This document shows, piece by piece, positions 58,296 through 64,000 of a stretch of 64,000 bases of DNA. The position numbers and the translations under genes were made by a program. The notes below the pieces were generated by a model. It worked only from the letters and a program-made list of their open reading frames with translations. It did not search any database and was not told where the DNA came from. Every line of letters starts with the position of its first letter. Position 1 is the stretch's first letter. The stretch lies in assembly GCA_009363875.1 (NCBI GenBank), contig CM018692.1:1190501-1254500 (forward strand), given 5' to 3'. This DNA is from Mikania micrantha (lineage: Eukaryota > Streptophyta > Magnoliopsida > Asterales > Asteraceae).

Positions 58296-59537
58296 TAGTA
58301 TATTATTAGTATTAAATAATAAATTATTTAATTATTACTAAAATTATACAATAGTTATTTTTTATTAATTATTGTTAATACGTAATACAAACATACATAA
58401 AATAAAAACAAACTTAAAATCACATCATACAATGCCACCCACTAAAAACTATACAATAAAAAAAAGGTTAAGTCATACTGCTCAACCGATAATGAAAATG
58501 AATAGTTGAAATGTATATATATTATATAGCGTGTGGGCTTCATTGTTATTGTTTATTATTATTGTTATTATTATTATTATTAGTTAGGTACCTCATTTAT
58601 GTTTTGATGTTTTTAAATTTTAGATTTGGACCATCAGAAATTCTTTAACTTTAAAAGTTGTAAATATAGATAAGACTGTTAAATTTGAGACATTTGCTTA
58701 AATATTTGGATTTTATTAAATTTGAGAGATTTGCTTAAAAATTTTAGTTTTAACTAAATCTGAGATATTTGTTTATAAATTTGGGTTTTTCTTTTAATTC
58801 AAATAACTGGTTGCCGGTGAACGGAATTTGTATGATCTTACGTTTTTATGAAAAATTTGTATAGATTTCGTGATAAATGATTTAATTTTGTTATGTAACT
58901 TATTCTGCAAATAATATTTAATACACATTGTTGGGAGTGTACTGTGATAACTTGGCGCAACATGCGGTGGAGTAAACCTAGTTAATGTTAAATAATTAAT
59001 ATTCATTTTAACTATTACACTGTTATCTTTTGGATGTCTTAAACGCCATTCATTATTTTTGGAAAAACTTTTGAGCCAATCTTTTGAGGCGGTTATAATT
59101 TTTGTTTTTTGGAGCGGTTCTGTCATTTATTTTTTGAAACGGTTCTCCTATTTCAACTTTGAATCGATTTTTCTAATAAACAAATATTATCACTGTTCAC
59201 TCATCATTACATTTGCAAAATGTATATATAGTAATAATATATACTAGGGGATTACCCGCGCGTTGTCGCGGGTATTCCGTCCCGATTCCGTGTATTAAAA
59301 CGTAAATATGTGTTGTCACTACGACGTAAAGCCTTAATGGTAGCCATTGTAAATATGTCTGCTATGCCGATATGAGTATTCGATTATGATAGTGTTAGCA
59401 ACAGAATATTTCCATTAAGATTAAACAATCATATCGAATTGAGTATAATTTTCTTCTCCATTAAGATTAAACAATTCTATTGAATTGAGTATGATTAGTA
59501 AAACAAACCATAAAAAAAAAATAATTTACGTTTTCTA

Positions 59538-59575
<38 letters not shown>

Positions 59576-59590
59576 CATTATTATTACTAT
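59538..59590. repeat. (ATT)n microsatellite
   Basis: About 15 ATT units with few interruptions lie inside the Helitron cluster. Confidence 0.85.
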
Positions 59591-61010
59591 TTTAATGCTA
59601 TTATTTAACTTTTAATGAATATTTAATTATTATTAGGTAAATATTACTATTAAATCTAAATCGTTTGTGAACTAATTACGATCAAAATAATATACAAACG
59701 ATACAAATATTCGATAATATACAAACACGTTATAAACTTGTGAATAACGTGCAAAATTTTTGTGATCGTTTGGGTCAAAATTTATATAAACGTTCGTGAG
59801 GTCATTGCGATCAAATTAATATAATCATGATTGTTATCTTATCCGGTAACTTAATCAAATGTTAAAATCATGTGAACATTTAAAATATGTTAGTAAAGTG
59901 AGAGGAGCCTTTAAAAATAATAGTTAAAGTTTAGGGTTAAAAACGAAATATTCAAATTAAGTCAAGACCTTTTGAATGAGTTAGTGAAGCTTTTGCCGCG
60001 GCAGTTCCATTCTTTTTGTAGCGGTTGTTGTTTTTTGTGCCATGGTTTCGCCATTTCAAACCTAATTTTTTGCTGTGGTTTATTATTAGCCGTGGCTGAA
60101 ACTAATTTTTTGCCGCATTTTTTCCCCAAAAACAACAAAAAGTTTTAAATAGAAAATTATTATTATTGTTTACTCGAAATGGTTGCAGTTTGTAAATGTA
60201 TGTATAGTAATAATAAGATAAGATGTCGTTTTCTAAATGCATATATAATGTAAAAACAATTGTCACCCCAAAATCACTTAAAATATACGCCTTACATTAT
60301 ATTATAGCCGTTGGAAAAAAAAAGACGATTATATTATAATCATATTTTTATCAAATAAAAAAATGGCATGCTTAGTTGTAAAATCTAGCATTAATAAACA
60401 TAAACATAAGACGACTAAACAAAACGGTAACAAATTAATTATTATTTAACAATTACTATTATTAATTAATTATAAGTATATCATCTTGTCATGTGTGACA
60501 GCATCACGAATATCAAAACGTAAACAAAAAACTGGTTGCAACGTCTGTTAATCCATCCTAAAACAGTAAATCAAAATATGTGCAAAAGTTTTGACTGTTA
60601 GCTAATTAATCATTATGTGTCGTGGTGACAACATCGTGAATATCAAAACGTTAACAAAAACGGGTTGCAACTGCTGTCAATCCATCCAAAAACGGTAAAC
60701 CAAAACGTGTGCAAAAGTTTTGACTATTAGTTAATTAATTATTATTATTTAATTATTATAAAACAATTATTATATTAGTATTAAATATAAAATTATTTAA
60801 ATATTAATAATATTATATAATAATTATTATTTATTAATTATTATTATTAGAGCTTTGCAGCAGCCGTAATTTTTGACCAAACATTGACTATTAAATAATT
60901 ATTAATATTTAATTAATATTTATAATATATAATAATCATTATTTAATCATTATTAATATTTAATTATTATTACTATTCACCCGTAATGATGTCGTTTGTT
61001 AAATCTATAT

Positions 61011-61277
61011 ATAGTAATTATTTACATCATTCAATATGAAAATCATGTTATAATTATTGATGTCTGATGATGTACGTGACAATTGTTTCATAAATACATA
61101 AGATATGCAAAGCTCACTGCCTGCAATCACTCTTTTTGTTTATATTTTCAAAATTGTTATTAATTTTTGTTAATGCCACTTATTTATTATTCTATTACAC
61201 ACTCTATCCAAGTTTGTAAGATGTGACATACGTGCATGTACGTATTTTAAACTAAACGTGTCAAATAATGGATATGC
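61011..61277. other. Spacer between the Helitron cluster and the CACTA element
   Basis: No gene is visible. TGC at 61275-61277 is the left target duplication of the CACTA element. Confidence 0.5.
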
Positions 61278-61297
61278 CACTACTAGAAAATCTGGAT

Positions 61298-62100
61298 ATA
61301 CCCACGGATTTTCCCACGGCGGAAAATCCGTGGGAAAATTTCCCACGGATTACCCACGGATTGGAATTGAATTTAAAGAATCAAATTATCTTCAAATTTT
61401 GCCACGGATTTCCCACGGATTTCCCACAAAACAATATCCGTGGGAAATCCGTGGGAAATCCAAGGAAAATAAAAAAGTATTCCAACAATTTCCCACGGAT
61501 TTCCCACAAAAAAGAAGTCGTGGGAAATGCCCTAGAACAAACTTTAAGTAACTTCCGTGGGTAATCCGTGGGAAATATTTCCCACGGATTACCCACAGAT
61601 TACCCACGGAATGATGTCATGTTCGTGGGAAATCTGTGGGAATATTTTTACACACAATGTTTAGGTTTTTCGTGGATAATCCGTGGGAAATGTTTTCCAC
61701 GGATTTCCCACGGACTATATTTATTCCGTGGGAAATCTGTGGGAATATTTTACAAAAAATGTTTTAGCTTTTCCGTGGATAATCCGTGGGAAGGGTTTTC
61801 CACGGATTTCCCACAGACTATTTTTTCCGTGGGAATCTGAGGGAAATCTGTGGGAATATTTTACCAAAAAAAGCTTAGATTTCCGTAGATAATCCGTGGG
61901 AAGGATTTTTCCACGGATTTCCCACCGATTTCCCATGGACTAACCTATTTCCGTGGGTAATCCGTGGGAAATCTATGAGAAATATTTTACAAATAGAGGT
62001 TTAAGGAAATCTTTGTGTATTCCGTGGGCAGTATTACCCACGGATTTCCTTAGATTATATTATTCCGTGGGTAATTTGTGGGAAATCTATGGGAAATTTG
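61298..62100. repeat. Subterminal repeats of the CACTA element
   Basis: About 35-40 copies of CCGTGGGAAAT or its complement occur, often as back-to-back palindromes. They are concentrated on the left side; the right end has almost none. Confidence 0.85.
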
Positions 62101-62369
62101 TGAAAAATTCGTATAATTTATTATTTTTTTAGTTAATATAGTGTATGTATGGATATACATTATATATAAGTACATTGTAATACCTAAACATATATATACA
62201 CACACACATACATACATATAAGAGTAGCTAATATGCTCGTTTGAGCTGTATGTGTTCATACATATATACTCTTGTATATGTATCCATACATAGTACATGT
62301 CATACATATACATAATATATTAGAAGTAGCTAATATGCTCGTTTGAGTTGTATGTGTTCGTTATTCACT

Positions 62370-62780
62370 AGAATGGCCTATTGAGCGTTAAACTTCGTTT
62401 GTTATCTCATTGGGCCTAAAAGGGCCAATATGCTCCTCAATAAGTATGAATGTATGTATATATATGTAGGTATGTATATATAGATGTTTGACTATCTTAT
62501 ATAATTCAAAAGCTTAATTGGGCCCAATACGTTCACCACCTGTATAAATAGGCCCAATATGCTCATCATAAGTATCGATGTATCTATATATGGATGTTTT
62601 AATGTCTTACATAATTCAAAAACTTAATTGGGCCTATTAGGCCCAATACGTTCACCACTTGTATAAATAGGCCAATTGGGTTGTGAGTGTTCGTTTTACA
62701 CTACTCGTTTGTTATCTCATTGGGCCTAAAAGGCCCAATATGCTCATCGATAAGTATGAATGTATGTATATATATATGTA
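62370..62780. repeat. Tandem repeat inside the CACTA element
   Basis: A unit of roughly 150 bp with GGCCCAATATGCTCATC, a TATG-rich stretch, ATAATTCAAAAGCTTAATTGG and CCAATACGTTCACCAC is repeated two to three times with drift. Confidence 0.6.
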
Positions 62781-62844
62781 TGTATCTATATACGGATTTG
62801 ACCGAGGGAATAAGCAGATTGTGTAGTAGTGTGCTATAACTAGT

Positions 62845-63055
62845 TTACCTCGTCTCACCGTCTTAAACTTTCTTTTGCTATTAGCCCATTCCTAGTTTAG
62901 GCTTGAATAAATAAGGTAGCCCGCTTTCATAAAGGCTTAAATTGGAGTTGTTCATGCCGGCCGGTATGCGACAATCACTTTCTCAAGGAATAGTCTAAGA
63001 CTGGTTAGAAAGCCATCTATCGGAAGCAAGGGGCAGGTTTGGTTTGAGAAAGGGA
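62845..63055. other. Segment of organelle-like composition, possible mitochondrial insert
   Basis: The base composition is more even than the surroundings and has the look of plant mitochondrial spacer (for example AAGCCATCTATCGGAAGCAA and GTAGCCCGCTTTCATAAAGG). No gene is recognised. This is a guess from style only. Confidence 0.3.
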
Positions 63056-63510
63056 GTGTAGGGGTGTTTATCGAATCGAATTTCGAATAACTCGAATATT
63101 TCGAATTAAATGATTTCAAATTTTGAATTTTTTAAGAGCATTTGAATTCGAAATTCGATTCTATTCGAATTCGATCCGATTCGAATTCGATTAGAATTCG
63201 AATTGATTTGATTTGAATTTAATTAAAAAATTGTTTATAATTGATATCTTTATGTATTCAAAATATCAAATAAAAACATAACATAACATACCCAGTTATA
63301 TCTCACTTAGAAGTAGGGTCGGGGGGGGGGGAGATGAAAACAAACCTTACCCTACCCCTAAAAGGGTTGAGAGGCTGCTTCATGAGAGACCCCCGGCTCA
63401 TGAAAATACCTTTGTTTTTTTTTGTTTTTATTTAATTTAATTATTTTTTTTACATCAAACACATTGGAGGGAAATAAGGCAAGCATATACATACCTACAT
63501 GTAGACAAAA
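63056..63510. repeat. Low-complexity TTCGAATTCGA region and spacer
   Basis: 63070-63215 is made of TTCGAAT and ATTCGAA words, so it is highly self-complementary. A run of 10 or more G lies near 63321-63331. No gene is visible. Confidence 0.6.
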
Positions 63511-63880
63511 GCATGTATAAGTAGCAAAACAATAAACTAACATACAGACGAATGAAATACCTAGTAAACAAACAAATCATAGCCACATACAACCTACCAC
63601 ATTCTCCACTTAAACACGTATAAAACACATAAAGCCAACATGCCAATCACGCATTTCTCAAAAGTATGGTAACTAACCTGTACATGTATACAAAGCATGT
63701 ATAAGTAGTCAAACAATAAACTAGCATCCCTACTAACGAAGTACCTAGTAAACAAACAAACCATAGCCACATACAACCTACCACATTCTCCACTTAAACA
63801 TGTATAAAACACATAAAAACATAAAACACATAAAGCAAGCATACCAACCTGTCAATCATGCATTCCTCAAAACTATGGTA
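63511..63880. repeat. Tandem duplication, unit about 184 bp
   Basis: 63511-63694 and 63695-63880 share long stretches such as AACCTACCACATTCTCCACT and CTAGTAAACAAACAAA. A partial earlier copy precedes them. The similar minus-strand ORFs here are copies of one another, not genes. Confidence 0.75.
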
Positions 63881-64000
63881 TCTAACTTTTTGTTGTGAAT
63901 GTTTAGGTTTAACATATATAAAAGTGTTAAAATTATGGGTATTTTAAAATTAAATTGACATTTGTGCAATAGCTTTTAGTTTTTATAAACTAAATCACCT
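63881..64000. other. AT-rich window end
   Basis: Nothing recognisable. Confidence 0.4.

Larger units (their letters stand above)
54257..61010 (-). mobile_element. Head-to-tail cluster of Helitrons
   Basis: Minus-strand Helitron 3' ends (GC-rich hairpin then CTAG, with host T) occur at 54257-54260, 55193-55196, 56821-56824 and 59244-59247. One plus-strand end of the same type lies at 58978-58981. The tip at 55193 and 56821 is TTACCGCGGCAACGCGCGGG before CTAG. Units 55193-56820 and 56821-58300 are direct copies about 1.63 kb apart, roughly 90% alike by eye, including an embedded SINE. A partial third copy lies at 60350-61010. Internal words (ACATCACGAATATCAAAACG, GGTTGCAACGGCTGTCAATC) repeat several times per unit. 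No Rep/helicase ORF is present. Confidence 0.75.
61278..62831. mobile_element. Non-autonomous CACTA element (1554 bp)
   Basis: It starts CACTACTAGAAAATC and ends GATTGTGTAGTAGTG, whose complement is CACTACTACACAATC. TGC on both sides (61275-61277 and 62832-62834) is the 3-bp target duplication of this superfamily. The left 800 bp are packed with subterminal repeats of CCCACGGATTTCC in both orientations, the usual transposase-binding layout. There is no transposase ORF; the ORFs there are made by the repeats. Confidence 0.9.

Noticed and set aside
61298..62100. Coding ORFs with repeated HGFPTDFP-like peptides
   Set aside because: All frames on both strands give repetitive peptides because the DNA is a CACTA subterminal repeat array; there is no codon-like constraint.
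63455..63842. Paired Cys-rich minus ORFs as a small secreted protein family
   Set aside because: They are the two copies of a 184-bp tandem repeat read in the same frame; no signal or conserved cysteine spacing beyond the DNA repeat.

Overview
This is a transposon-rich stretch of plant nuclear DNA. It has GT-AG introns, organelle-targeted proteins, a plant tRNA-Gly gene, and every major class of plant mobile element: LTR retrotransposons, SINEs, hAT, MULE, CACTA and Helitrons. The lineage looks like a eudicot. Asteraceae is my guess from the style of the LTR termini and repeats, but no database search was possible.

Five loci look like ordinary host genes, and a sixth is damaged. In order they are: a feruloyl-CoA 6'-hydroxylase-like 2-oxoglutarate dioxygenase (minus, 7293-8698, two exons, coumarin pathway); an organellar class II lysyl-tRNA synthetase (plus, 22597-27107, 14 exons); a polyamine/amino-acid transporter of the PUT/LAT family (minus, 34761-36262, two exons); a conserved, probably plastid, membrane protein (plus, 41906-43890, three exons); tRNA-Gly(TCC) (minus, 44257-44328); and an LRR receptor-like protein (minus, 50678-53649) broken by one frameshift and one nonsense codon. 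A 56-codon ORF at 28743 is a weaker candidate.

The rest is mostly mobile DNA. 1-6835 is an Athila-like LTR element that has only gag-protease. 10122-12235 is a Helitron that carries K-domain exons of an SVP/AGL24-type MADS-box gene. 12511-21783 is a decayed chromovirus (Reina-like) whose 5' LTR was split by a 4.3 kb composite LTR-type insertion and whose right end carries an inverted copy of its own LTR tip. 33451-34599 is a long-TIR MULE with a perfect 9-bp target duplication. 44768-48782 is a gag-only Copia element with an intact 5-bp duplication, with a hAT inserted in its 5' LTR. 54257-61010 is a head-to-tail pile of Helitrons with embedded SINEs. 61278-62831 is a short CACTA element.

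The most unusual structure is in the leader of the Copia element (46031-46594). At least 16 short hairpins sit one after another, with stems of different sequence but a recurring AACTTGCTA word. In five of them the same 12-nt loop is closed by five different stems. A second recurring theme is the 15-bp palindrome GTCGCGTAGCGCGAC and its variants, found in the Athila-like element and again in the unrelated insertion at 12.9 kb. The host genes show no operon-like or functional clustering; they are islands between insertions.
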